Shown piece by piece: positions 42,276 through 50,776 of a stretch of 59,295 bases of DNA (its first letter is position 1; every line of letters starts with the position of its first letter). This DNA comes from Phoenicibacter congonensis (GTDB taxonomy: Bacteria; Actinomycetota; Coriobacteriia; Coriobacteriales; Eggerthellaceae): the NCBI GenBank assembly GCA_030530045.1, contig JAUMVS010000001.1, forward strand, positions 1 through 59,295. Direction: 5' to 3'. The notes below the pieces were generated by a model. That model worked only from the letters and a program-made list of their open reading frames with translations, searched no databases and was not told where the DNA came from. Both the position numbers and the translations under genes were made by a program.

Positions 42276-42379
42276 ACTGGTTGAGCAGTTTCGACTAGTC
42301 TCGTTTAGTGGCTGGTCTAACAATTGCTTGTTCGGTCCTGACTCTCATTTTTAAGAAGGGAACTTTTAGCTTTTAATAA

Positions 42380-44329
42380 ATGGCGATATCTGAAGAAAAA
42401 ATAGAAGAATTAAAAACGCAACTTGCAGAAGTTCCAATGCTGCCTGGCGTTTATCTTTGGAAAGATGCCCAGGGTGAGGTCATTTATGTTGGTAAAGCAA
42501 AGGCACTTCGTGCTCGCATGAAGCAGTATGTCAACTTTGCTGATGACCGTGCAAAAATCCCTATGCTTGTCGAGCAGATTGACTCATTTGATTATGTCGT
42601 CGTCCAAAATGAAAAAGAATCGCTCATTTTGGAGCGAAATTTAATCGAGCAGCACAAACCGTTTTTTAATGCCGACTTGAAGGATGATAAAACCTACCCT
42701 TACATCGCGCTCACTACCGATTGCCACTTTCCGGCAATTAAATTTACTCGCGAGAAAAAGAAGAAGGGTGTTAAATATTTTGGGCCCTACACTAATTCTC
42801 GAGCGGCCAGAAACGTAATCGAAGTTCTGCGAAAAGTTGTTCCGCTTTGCAGTGCGAATTGTGCAGAGTGGAAAAAGCTTAATCGAAAAATAGAAAAGAC
42901 TCCTCACACTGGCGATTCTGTTGTTTATGAAGTAGTTGACATGTGTGAATCAAGGCCATGTTTTGACTCAACTGTGGGCCTGGCCCCTGGTGTTTGTTGC
43001 GCCAAAATTTCAAGAAGTGAATACCTCAAAAACGTTAGGCGTGCAGAGGATTTCCTGAACGGTAACAGAAACGAGATCATAGAAGAAATTCAATCAGAGA
43101 TGAAAGCTTGTGCGGCTGAGCTTAACTTTGAAAAGGCATCTCGTTTGAAGGATAAGCTTGACACAATTCAAGCGTTGGGTGAAAAGCAGCACATCGATTT
43201 TAGTTCCAATTCAAACTTTGATGTCATTGGTTTTTACCGTGAAGAAACGATAGCTGGCGTGCACGTGCTAATTGTGCGCGAAGGCAAAATTATTAACAGC
43301 AATGAATTCGTGCTTAACAAAGGCATGGACGTTCTGATGGAAGATTTGCTTCACAACTTCTGCTTGAAGTATTACTCGATGTCAGAAACTGTGGGGCATG
43401 AAATCATCGTTCGTGAAGCGTTTGATTCAAACAATGATTTAGCGCCTTGGTTAACTGAAAAACTTAACAGCAAACATGGCGCAAAAGTTCATTTTGTAAC
43501 ACCTCAAAAAGGGGAGAAGCTTGACCTTTTAAAGATGGCAGAACTCAATGCGAAGCACACTTTAATTCGCCATAAGGTTAAAAGCGGCTATGATGATTCG
43601 CGCACTAACGAGGCTCTTTTGCAGCTCGAAAGTGCACTTGCTCTGCCAGCGCCTCCAATGCGAATTGAGTGCTTTGACATCTCAACTAACCACGGTTCCT
43701 ACACAGTAGCGTCCATGGTTGTATTCACGAATGGTAAGCCCGACAAATCGCAGTACAGGCGTTTTAAAATTCGCGCAGAACTCGACGAAGCTAACGACTT
43801 TTTGTCTATGCAGGAAGTCATGAAAAGGCGCTATTGCCCAGAGAGAATGGCTGACGAGCGTTTTGGCTCTAAGCCCGATTTAATTATTCTTGACGGTGGT
43901 AAGCCGCAGCTCACAGCTGCAACCGAAATGTTTGCCGAGATGGGGATTGATGACATTTCTTTGGTCGGTCTTGCAAAACGAGATGAGGAATTGTTTGTCA
44001 ATTGGAACGATGGCGACCCTGTTGTTTTGCCAAGCGGTTCAGCTTCGCTTTATCTTGTGAAAAACGTTCGTGACGAAGCACACCGTTTTGCGATTACGTT
44101 TCATCGAGAGTTGCGTCGCAAGGGGCAAACTAAGTCTATTCTTGATGAGATTGAGGGCGTTGGTCCAAAACGCAAGAAAGCTTTACTTAAGCATTTTGGC
44201 GGTTTTAAAAAGCTTCGTGCTGCAACAGTTGAAGAAATTATCGAGTCAAAAGTTGTGCCAGAAGACGTCGCAAGAGAGGTTTGGCTTGTGCTCGATCAGT
44301 ATAATTTAGACAAGCAAAAGAAAAATTAA
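42380..44329 (+). CDS. uvrC: Excinuclease ABC subunit C
   Basis: Dual-incision nuclease of nucleotide excision repair. The 649 residues show the N-terminal GIY-YIG domain (MLPGVYLWKDAQGEVIYVGK), the UVR domain that contacts UvrB (ELNFEKASRLKDKLDTI), the RNase H-like C-terminal nuclease (RIECFDISTNHGSYTVASMV and PDLIILDGGKPQL), and a helix-hairpin-helix end (IEGVGPKRKKALLKHFGG). The 104-bp upstream gap holds only a 6-bp dyad and no close ribosome site; AAGGGA lies too far from the ATG, so the start is moderately sure. It heads the actinobacterial uvrC-rapZ-yvcK-whiA cluster. Confidence 0.95.
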   Translation: MAISEEKIEELKTQLAEVPMLPGVYLWKDAQGEVIYVGKAKALRARMKQYVNFADDRAKIPMLVEQIDSFDYVVVQNEKESLILERNLIEQHKPFFNADLKDDKTYPYIALTTDCHFPAIKFTREKKKKGVKYFGPYTNSRAARNVIEVLRKVVPLCSANCAEWKKLNRKIEKTPHTGDSVVYEVVDMCESRPCFDSTVGLAPGVCCAKISRSEYLKNVRRAEDFLNGNRNEIIEEIQSEMKACAAELNFEKASRLKDKLDTIQALGEKQHIDFSSNSNFDVIGFYREETIAGVHVLIVREGKIINSNEFVLNKGMDVLMEDLLHNFCLKYYSMSETVGHEIIVREAFDSNNDLAPWLTEKLNSKHGAKVHFVTPQKGEKLDLLKMAELNAKHTLIRHKVKSGYDDSRTNEALLQLESALALPAPPMRIECFDISTNHGSYTVASMVVFTNGKPDKSQYRRFKIRAELDEANDFLSMQEVMKRRYCPERMADERFGSKPDLIILDGGKPQLTAATEMFAEMGIDDISLVGLAKRDEELFVNWNDGDPVVLPSGSASLYLVKNVRDEAHRFAITFHRELRRKGQTKSILDEIEGVGPKRKKALLKHFGGFKKLRAATVEEIIESKVVPEDVAREVWLVLDQYNLDKQKKN

Positions 44330-44344
44330 GAAAGTGGGTTTTTC

Positions 44345-45256
44345 GTGGAAGAGCTAGATGTAAAAAATGACGAACAGCAGGTGTTTCCTGAACTTGTTCT
44401 CATTACTGGCATGAGTGGTGCAGGCCGCACCGAGTCGATGCATGTTTTTGAAGACCTTGGTTATTTTTGTGTAGACAACTTGCCAACGCGCTTGATTGAT
44501 TCGCTTGTTGAACTGCAAATGCAAGATAAAGAAGATGTCGAACAGGCAAAAAAGATTGCATTTGTTTGCGATGCTCGAAATGGAAAATATTTTGCTGAAC
44601 TTGCCGATGAAATTCGCAAGATTCGCACAACCGACACTAACATTCGCGTCGTTTTCCTCGATGCAAACGATGAAAAGCTCGTTGCTCGTTACAAAGCTTC
44701 AAGAAGGCGTCACCCACTCTGTGATGAAGGAACAACCATTGCAGAGGGCATCCAGCGCGAAAAATCGATGATGCTTCCAATTAAGGAAATGGCCGACACG
44801 GTTATAGACACTTCTGACATGCTTCCTCAAAACTTAAGACAGCAGCTTCGTTCGATGTTTGAGTCATCAACTAGCTCTCGTGGTTTGAGCGTAACTGTTT
44901 ATTCGTTTGGATTTAAACATGGTGCTCCGGTAGATGCCGATATTGTAATTGACGTACGCTTCCTTCCAAACCCCTATTACGTCGCTGAACTTAAGCCTTT
45001 AACAGGTCTTGATCCAGCTGTTCGTGATTACGTAATGCTTCGCGACGAGACTGTTGAGTTTGAGAAAAAATGGCATGAGCTTTTAGACGTTTTGATGCCA
45101 GGCTATGTAAAAGAAGGAAAGCAGCAGCTCGCAATTGGGATTGGCTGCACCGGCGGTCAGCACAGAAGTGTGGCAATTGCAGAATCGACAGGCGCCTACC
45201 TTCAAAACAAAGGTTACCGCGCAAGCATTGCGCATCGTGACCTTGAAAAACGTTAG
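44345..45256 (+). CDS. rapZ: RNase adapter / nucleotide-binding protein RapZ
   Basis: P-loop protein. In E. coli RapZ delivers the sRNA GlmZ to RNase E and senses glucosamine-6-phosphate; the actinobacterial role is less clear. The 303-residue chain has Walker A GMSGAGRT at 22-29, LGYFCVDNLPTRLID, FLDANDEKLVARYKASRRRHPL, and the C-terminal block IGIGCTGGQHRSVAIAE, which binds the ligand in E. coli. The start is GTG at 44345, 15 bp after uvrC. The conserved neighbours yvcK and whiA imply a shared link between cell-envelope precursors and central metabolism. Confidence 0.93.
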   Translation: MEELDVKNDEQQVFPELVLITGMSGAGRTESMHVFEDLGYFCVDNLPTRLIDSLVELQMQDKEDVEQAKKIAFVCDARNGKYFAELADEIRKIRTTDTNIRVVFLDANDEKLVARYKASRRRHPLCDEGTTIAEGIQREKSMMLPIKEMADTVIDTSDMLPQNLRQQLRSMFESSTSSRGLSVTVYSFGFKHGAPVDADIVIDVRFLPNPYYVAELKPLTGLDPAVRDYVMLRDETVEFEKKWHELLDVLMPGYVKEGKQQLAIGIGCTGGQHRSVAIAESTGAYLQNKGYRASIAHRDLEKR

Positions 45257-45280
45257 TTGTAAATAATTTAAGGAAGTTTT

Positions 45281-46426
45281 TTGAACCCTTCATTTAACAT
45301 AGACCCCTCAGTAACATCGGTTTTGCCTTTTGCCGACCTTGCAAACAAGCCAAATGTTTGTAAAATTCCGCAAGGCTTCAAAGCTTGTGTTATTGGTGGC
45401 GGAACAGGAGCACCAGCTTCTATTAAAACTCTGCGCTCGCTTGGAATCGAAACTAGCGCAGTTGTTGCTATGGCCGATGACGGTGGCTCAACTGGTGATT
45501 TGAGAAAAGATGCAAATGTAACTCCTCCGGGCGACATTAGAAAGTGCCTTTGCGCTTTTGCGACTGAGCCCGATGACCCTTTTGCTCGTGCTTTTAAATA
45601 TCGCTTTCCAGTTGCGAACAATCACACGCTTGGCAATTTGATGTTGAGCGCCCTTGAAGATTCCGCAGGCTCTTTTCCTGAGGCAATTCAGATTTGTGAA
45701 AAGCTGCTTCATTGTGACGGGCATGTTTATCCCTCAACTCTTGAACACGTGTTTTTAGTTTCTGAAACTGTTGATGGCTCAAAGATTTTAGGACAGGCAG
45801 AAGCGACACATTCGCATGCTGCTCTTCGCAGGGTTAAGCTCATAAATGAAAACAAGCAAACTCCAAAAGCATTTGAGCCGGCTTGTGAGGCAATTCGCGG
45901 CGCCGACTTAATTGTTTTGGGCCCTGGTTCACTTTTTACTTCAATTATTCCTAACTTGCTTGTTGATGGAATTACCGATGCAATCATGAATTCGCGTGGC
46001 AAAGTTGTTTTTGTTTGTGGAATTTCAGATGTGCAAGGTGAGACTTGGGGAATGGCACCATTTGACCATGTACGCGCCCTCCTTGATCACGGCATGGAAT
46101 CGCTTGTTGATTATGTTCTCCTGCATTCTTGCAAGGCTGATTCTTTTAATAAACAGCAAAATGGCCAATCTGCAAACATGCCAGCTGCTAGTGCCGAGGT
46201 TAACAATTCAGAAAGCTTAAGTGACGTTAGCGATGCTCAGGCTCAAGGCTTTATTCATCAACTTGATGTCTCACCTGAAAATGTGAGCGCAATTCAGTCT
46301 TGTGGACCTGTTGCAGTTATTGAAAACTTAATGGATCCAAACAATCCTTCTTGGCATGATCTTGGTGCGCTTCGCGGGGCTTTTGAGCGAATTATTACGA
46401 TGATGATTTCTCGCAGAGGTTATTAA
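45281..46426 (+). CDS. yvcK: YvcK/CofD-like gluconeogenesis factor
   Basis: UDP-sugar-binding CofD-like protein needed for growth on gluconeogenic carbon sources and for cell-envelope integrity in Bacillus and mycobacteria. Features: KACVIGGGTGAPASIKTLRS, MADDGGSTGDLRKD, PPGDIRKCLCAFA, ADLIVLGPGSLFTSIIPNLL. A Ser/Asn/Gln-rich insert lies at about residues 285-335 (around FNKQQNGQSANMPAASAEVN) before the conserved end. The ~30-residue N-terminal lead depends on the TTG start at 45281, which has AGGAAG upstream. It ends 3 bp before whiA. Confidence 0.93.
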   Translation: MNPSFNIDPSVTSVLPFADLANKPNVCKIPQGFKACVIGGGTGAPASIKTLRSLGIETSAVVAMADDGGSTGDLRKDANVTPPGDIRKCLCAFATEPDDPFARAFKYRFPVANNHTLGNLMLSALEDSAGSFPEAIQICEKLLHCDGHVYPSTLEHVFLVSETVDGSKILGQAEATHSHAALRRVKLINENKQTPKAFEPACEAIRGADLIVLGPGSLFTSIIPNLLVDGITDAIMNSRGKVVFVCGISDVQGETWGMAPFDHVRALLDHGMESLVDYVLLHSCKADSFNKQQNGQSANMPAASAEVNNSESLSDVSDAQAQGFIHQLDVSPENVSAIQSCGPVAVIENLMDPNNPSWHDLGALRGAFERIITMMISRRGY

Positions 46427-46429
46427 GCG

Positions 46430-47374
46430 ATGTCTTTTGCTTCTAACATTCGAGAGGAAATTGTCCACATTCAGGGCGATTGTGATTTATGCAAAAAAGC
46501 AGCACTGTGTGCGCTCATTCGCATCGATGGCACGATTTATCTTTCTGGAGCAGGGCGTTATCGTGTGGAAATCGCTACCGACTATGGCAACGTTGGCCGC
46601 CTGATTGTTGGCTATTTGCACGATATTTACAACTTAAAAACGAACATTTCCTATCGCAGAAGCGTTCTCCATAACACGCAAAACTACCAAATTGACGTGC
46701 CCTATCAGCCACACATCGAGGGAGTCTTGAAAGACCTCGGAATTCTAAACGACCAAAATTCCCTCATTCGTGGTGTGGCGCCTCAATATTCAGCAAGTTA
46801 CTGCTGCATAAAGAGCTATTTGCGAGCAGTTTATCTTGCAAGTGGATTTGTTGCGGAGCCAAAAAATTCCTTCCATTTTGAAATGAATGTTTCGTCGGAA
46901 GAGCTTGCTGTCGAGCTCACCGAAATCATGAACAAAATGGGAATTCATGCACGCCTTGTAAAACGCCGCACTAGCTGGATGATTTATGTAAAAAGTGGAC
47001 AAGAAATTGAGCAATTTTTTACCTGCGTTGGAGCAGTCGAGTCATCAAAGGCTCTTCGCGAAATTCGTGAGTTTAAGGCAAATCGTAACGAGACGAATCG
47101 TTTTGTAAATGCTTTTATGGCTAACGAAAATCGCAGGCTTGATGCCTCAATGGAGCAAATTAGAGATATTGAAGTCATTATTAAAAAGGGCAAGCTCGAC
47201 ACGCTTTCTCCAGCGCTAAAAGAGTTCATCAAGCTTCGCGTTGAAAATCCTGATGCATCTCTAAAAGAGATTGGCGAGCTTTGCGACCCTCCGCTCTCAA
47301 AGTCGGCAATCAATCATCGTTCACGCCGACTCTCTGAAGTTGCAAACAAAATTCGCGAAGAAAGCAACAAGTAG
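46430..47374 (+). CDS. whiA: WhiA sporulation/cell-division regulator homologue
   Basis: DNA-binding protein with a LAGLIDADG-like fold and a C-terminal helix-turn-helix. In Streptomyces it drives sporulation septation with WhiB; in non-sporulating Gram-positives it affects division and chromosome segregation. The 314 residues include SFASNIREEIVHI at the start, CALIRIDGTIYLSG, SYCCIKSYLRAVYLASGFV and the C-terminal LKEIGELCDPPLSKSAINHR. The ATG follows yvcK by 3 bp, with AGAGG upstream. There is no sign of spore genes here, so a division role is more likely. Confidence 0.94.
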   Translation: MSFASNIREEIVHIQGDCDLCKKAALCALIRIDGTIYLSGAGRYRVEIATDYGNVGRLIVGYLHDIYNLKTNISYRRSVLHNTQNYQIDVPYQPHIEGVLKDLGILNDQNSLIRGVAPQYSASYCCIKSYLRAVYLASGFVAEPKNSFHFEMNVSSEELAVELTEIMNKMGIHARLVKRRTSWMIYVKSGQEIEQFFTCVGAVESSKALREIREFKANRNETNRFVNAFMANENRRLDASMEQIRDIEVIIKKGKLDTLSPALKEFIKLRVENPDASLKEIGELCDPPLSKSAINHRSRRLSEVANKIREESNK

Positions 47375-47419
47375 GTTCTTTGAACACATTTAGCAAAATT
47401 CCTGCTAGATGTGCAAATT

Positions 47420-47451
47420 TAAGCGCACTTTTTCAAAACAAGTGCCGCTTA
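47420..47451. repeat. Imperfect 11-bp dyad between whiA and gapA
   Basis: TAAGCG-CACTT and AAGTG-C-CGCTTA form an 11-bp stem with one bulged C around a 9-nt loop. No T-run follows, so it is a poor terminator; it could be an upstream operator for gapA or an RNA element. Confidence 0.4.
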
Positions 47452-47469
47452 CGCATTGAATTAGCTGTC

Positions 47470-47500
47470 AAGCATGCTTAAATGCTGCTGATGTTATAAT
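47470..47500 (+). promoter_or_regulatory. gapA promoter with palindrome over the -35
   Basis: An extended -10 (TGTTATAAT, 47492-47500) stands 45 bp before the gapA ATG. Its -35 position is occupied by a perfect 10-bp palindrome AAGCATGCTT (47470-47479), which does not resemble TTGACA. A regulator bound there would block or replace -35 contacts. Confidence 0.5.
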
Positions 47501-47545
47501 TTTTTAAGTCTTTAAGCTAACTTTTACTTGAGATAAGGAGAAAAA

Positions 47546-48550
47546 ATGTCAATCAAAGTTGGTATTAACGGTTTCGGACGAATTGGTCGCTTAGTTTATC
47601 GCGCAATGGTCAATAACCCAGAATTTGAGGTAGTTGCAGTAAACGACCTTGGCGACATTAAGACTATGACTCATCTTTTGAAATATGACTCCGTACACGG
47701 AATCTTCTTTGATGATGTTAAAACTACAGACGACGGCTTTGTCGCTGATGGTCATGCATGCAAGGTTCTCTCAGAGCGTGACCCTCAAAACCTTCCTTGG
47801 AAAGAGCTCGGCGTTGACGTTGTAATCGAGTCAACCGGCATCTTCAAGACAGGCGAGAAAGCACAAGCTCACATCAATGCTGGAGCTAAAAAAGTAATCA
47901 TCACTTGCCCTGGTACCGACATCGACGGCACTTTTGTTATGGGTGTAAACGACAAAGAATATGACCCAGCAAAGCACAACATTATTTCAAACGCATCTTG
48001 CACAACTAACTGCCTCGCACCAGTTGCTAAGGTTCTTCTTAACAACTTCGGCATCAAGCGTGGTCTCATGAACACAATTCATGCATACACAAATGATCAG
48101 CGCATCCTCGACCTTCCTCACAAGGACCTTCGTCGTGCAAGAAGCGCTGCTATGTCAATGATTCCAACAACTACAGGTGCAGCTCGCGCAGTTGCTCTCG
48201 TTCTTCCTGACCTGGCTGGAAAGCTTGATGGCTTTGCAACTCGCGTTCCAACTCCTGATGGTTCAATGGTTGACCTCACAGTTGAGCTTGAGCGTGAAGT
48301 AACTCGCGAAGAAGTCAACGAGGCTATGAAGAAGGCTGCTGAAGGCGACATGAAAGGCATTTTGGAATACACAGAAGACCCAATCGTATCAATCGATATT
48401 GTTGGCAATTCTGCTTCTTCAATTTTTGACTCAGGACTCACAATGGTTCCTGGCGATAAATCTAACCTGATTAAGGTTGTAAGCTGGTACGACAACGAGT
48501 GGGGTTACTCAAACCGCGTAGCTGACCTTGCTGGCATCGTCCTCGGCTAA
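47546..48550 (+). CDS. gapA: Glyceraldehyde-3-phosphate dehydrogenase, NAD type
   Basis: Glycolytic enzyme forming 1,3-bisphosphoglycerate. The 334 residues match the family: INGFGRIGRLVYRA, VVAVNDLGD (Asp near 33 favours NAD), catalytic Cys152 in SNASCTTNCLAPVAK, HAYTNDQRILD, RRARSAAMSMIPTTTGAA, and the end WYDNEWGYSNR. Shine-Dalgarno AAGGAG precedes the ATG. It has its own promoter and a strong terminator. The position after whiA is characteristic of actinobacteria. Confidence 0.98.
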   Translation: MSIKVGINGFGRIGRLVYRAMVNNPEFEVVAVNDLGDIKTMTHLLKYDSVHGIFFDDVKTTDDGFVADGHACKVLSERDPQNLPWKELGVDVVIESTGIFKTGEKAQAHINAGAKKVIITCPGTDIDGTFVMGVNDKEYDPAKHNIISNASCTTNCLAPVAKVLLNNFGIKRGLMNTIHAYTNDQRILDLPHKDLRRARSAAMSMIPTTTGAARAVALVLPDLAGKLDGFATRVPTPDGSMVDLTVELEREVTREEVNEAMKKAAEGDMKGILEYTEDPIVSIDIVGNSASSIFDSGLTMVPGDKSNLIKVVSWYDNEWGYSNRVADLAGIVLG

Positions 48551-48569
48551 TTATTCCTATAACTTTTTT

Positions 48570-48610
48570 ACCCTGGCAATTCTTCTTTTGAATTGCTGGG
48601 GTATTTTTTT
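48570..48610 (+). terminator. Intrinsic terminator of gapA
   Basis: ACCCTGGCAATTC pairs with GAATTGCTGGGGT over 13 bp (two wobbles), loop TTCTTTT, followed by A and seven T (48604-48610). Because pgk starts only 28 bp later it must have its own promoter or rely on read-through. Confidence 0.88.
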
Positions 48611-48637
48611 AATTTGACAGTTTAAAGAGAGGCTCAA

Positions 48638-49813
48638 ATGAAAACTATTGATGCTGAAAATTTCAAGGGTAAGCGCGTTATTGTTCGTGTTGACTTTAAT
48701 GTTCCAATGAAAGATGGTGTCGTTACCGACGACACACGCATTAGAAAAGCAATTCCTACAATCAAAAAGCTTGTTGAGGATGGAGCAAGAGTAATTCTAA
48801 TGAGCCATCTTGGACGTCCTTCTGGCAATGGTTTTGAGCAAGATTATTCTCTTGAAGCAGCTGCAGTTAAGCTTTCTAACTTGATCGGACGCCCTGTTCT
48901 TTACTCAAACGAGATTGCAGGAGAGGGAACAATCGACAAAATTGCAGGCATGAATGATGGCGACATTCTCGTAATCGAGAACCTTCGCTTTGATGCTCGA
49001 GAGAAGAAAAACGACGAGGCTTTTGCAAGTGAGCTAGCTTCTTTGGCCGACGCCTATGTAAACGACGCATTCGGCACTGCTCATCGCGCACATGCTTCAA
49101 CTGCTGGCATTGCTAGATATTTGCCTGCATACGCTGGCTATTTGCTTGAAAACGAAGTCAAGACAATCACAGGAATGCTTGACAACCCAAAAAAGCCTTT
49201 CGTAGCTGTTCTTGGTGGCTCTAAAGTTTCCGACAAGATCAAAGTCATCGAAAACCTCCTCGACAAAGCCGACACTATCGTTATCGGCGGTGCTATGTGC
49301 TTTACATTCCTCAAAGCTCAAGGGGCTGAAATTGGTAGCTCTTTGGTTGAGGAAGATTGGGTTGAGCGTTGCAAAGAAATGCTTGCTAAGGCTAAAGAAA
49401 TCGACACAACACTGCTTTTGCCAGTCGATGTTGTCTGCGCGGAAAAGATTGAGGCGGGCGTTCCTGTAAAGGTCTGCAATGCATTTGCAATTGATAGCAA
49501 TCTCATGGGTCTCGACATTGGTCCAAAGTCAATCGAGAACTATAAAAAGGCAATTGCGGAAGCTAAAAGCGTTTTCTGGAATGGCCCAATGGGTGTTTTC
49601 GAGATTGATGAGTTTGCAGCTGGCACAAAGGCTGTAGCTGAAGCTCTCGCAGAAAACGAAGAGGCTGAGACGATCATCGGTGGCGGCGATTCTGTTGCGG
49701 CTGTGAACAAGTTTGGTCTTGCCGACAAAATGACCTTCATTTCAACTGGCGGTGGCGCTTCTATGGAACTTGTTCAGGGCGATGTTTTGCCTGGCGTAGC
49801 TGCTCTAGGGTAG
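48638..49813 (+). CDS. pgk: Phosphoglycerate kinase
   Basis: Glycolytic ATP-forming kinase for 1,3-bisphosphoglycerate. The 391 residues show RVIVRVDFNVPMKDG (signature), MSHLGRPSG, ENLRFDAREKKND, VNDAFGTAHRAHAST, VAVLGGSKVSDKI and GGGDSVAAVNKFG with STGGGASMEL near the end. AGAGAGG precedes the ATG. It lies 87 bp after gapA, separated by a terminator. tpiA, which often follows, is replaced here by dusB. Confidence 0.98.
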   Translation: MKTIDAENFKGKRVIVRVDFNVPMKDGVVTDDTRIRKAIPTIKKLVEDGARVILMSHLGRPSGNGFEQDYSLEAAAVKLSNLIGRPVLYSNEIAGEGTIDKIAGMNDGDILVIENLRFDAREKKNDEAFASELASLADAYVNDAFGTAHRAHASTAGIARYLPAYAGYLLENEVKTITGMLDNPKKPFVAVLGGSKVSDKIKVIENLLDKADTIVIGGAMCFTFLKAQGAEIGSSLVEEDWVERCKEMLAKAKEIDTTLLLPVDVVCAEKIEAGVPVKVCNAFAIDSNLMGLDIGPKSIENYKKAIAEAKSVFWNGPMGVFEIDEFAAGTKAVAEALAENEEAETIIGGGDSVAAVNKFGLADKMTFISTGGGASMELVQGDVLPGVAALG

Positions 49814-50773
49814 TTGGCTCTTTTTGAAAAATATGAAGTAATGCTCGCACCAATGGCGGGCATTACAAATTTGCCTTTTAGGCTAATTTGTGAAAAACTC
49901 GGCGCTGACCTCGCATTTTGCGAAATGGTTAGCGCCGCTGGTCTTGCGCATGCAAGCCAAAAAACTCATCATCTGGTCGATTCTTGTGACGAAGAAAAAA
50001 CTCTTGGCATTCAGCTTTTTGGCCACGATGCAAAAACACTCGCGTCTCAAGCAAGCATTATTGAAGACGAACTTGGCTGCAAACTTTCTCACATCGACAT
50101 CAATATGGGATGTCCTGCCAGAAAAATCGTCAAAAAAGGCGATGGTTCTGCATTGATGAAAACTCCTGAGCTTGCTTGTGACATCGTGCGCCAAGTTAAG
50201 CAAGCAGTTAGCTGCCATGTCACAGCTAAGTTTCGCAGGGGCTATGAATTGGATAACGAAACTTGTGTAGAATTTGCGAAGCAAATTGAGCAGGCGGGTG
50301 CCGATGCAATTTGTGTTCATGGTCGCTATGCAATGCAATATTACAAAGGGCAAAGTGACAAAACCGCCGTTGCTCGCGTTAAGCAAGCAGTCTCAATTCC
50401 TGTTATCGGCAATGGTGACGTCTTTACTGTTGAAGACTACATTGAACTTAAAAACGTTTCTTCTTGCGATGCTGTTTTAGTTGCAAGAGGAGCTTCTAAA
50501 AATCCTTTCTTGTTTTCAGAAATTAAAAACTACATTCAAACAGGCGAAATTAGCACAACTTCTCCATCAAAGCGCATCGACATAGCTTGCGAGCATGCGC
50601 GATTGATTGAAAAGCTAAATCAGGAAAATGTGCATTTGTCTTTCCTCCAGCTTAGAAAGCAAGCCATGAACTATGTAGAAGGAATTCCTGGTGCGCGACG
50701 TGCAAGAGAAGAAATTTGCAGCTGTGCTAGTGCTGACGATTTTGTTTCAGTCTTTAGATCTTTAGAGGTGTAA
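49814..50773 (+). CDS. dusB: tRNA-dihydrouridine synthase (DusB-type)
   Basis: FMN-dependent reductase that makes dihydrouridine in the tRNA D-loop. The 319-residue TIM-barrel protein shows VMLAPMAGITNLPFRLI, ELGCKLSHIDINMGCP with catalytic Cys100, KGDGSALMKTPELA, VTAKFRRGYE, CVHGRYAMQYYKG and PVIGNGDVFTVEDY. The TTG start follows the pgk stop with no gap; the ribosome site is only AGGG. Actinobacteria usually have one Dus, commonly called DusB; the exact uridine specificity is not visible. Confidence 0.9.
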   Translation: MALFEKYEVMLAPMAGITNLPFRLICEKLGADLAFCEMVSAAGLAHASQKTHHLVDSCDEEKTLGIQLFGHDAKTLASQASIIEDELGCKLSHIDINMGCPARKIVKKGDGSALMKTPELACDIVRQVKQAVSCHVTAKFRRGYELDNETCVEFAKQIEQAGADAICVHGRYAMQYYKGQSDKTAVARVKQAVSIPVIGNGDVFTVEDYIELKNVSSCDAVLVARGASKNPFLFSEIKNYIQTGEISTTSPSKRIDIACEHARLIEKLNQENVHLSFLQLRKQAMNYVEGIPGARRAREEICSCASADDFVSVFRSLEV

Positions 50774-50776
50774 GTT

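Noticed and set aside
42274..42291. AAACTG/CAGTTT dyad after addA
   Set aside because: Only six pairs and no T-run; not enough for a terminator call.
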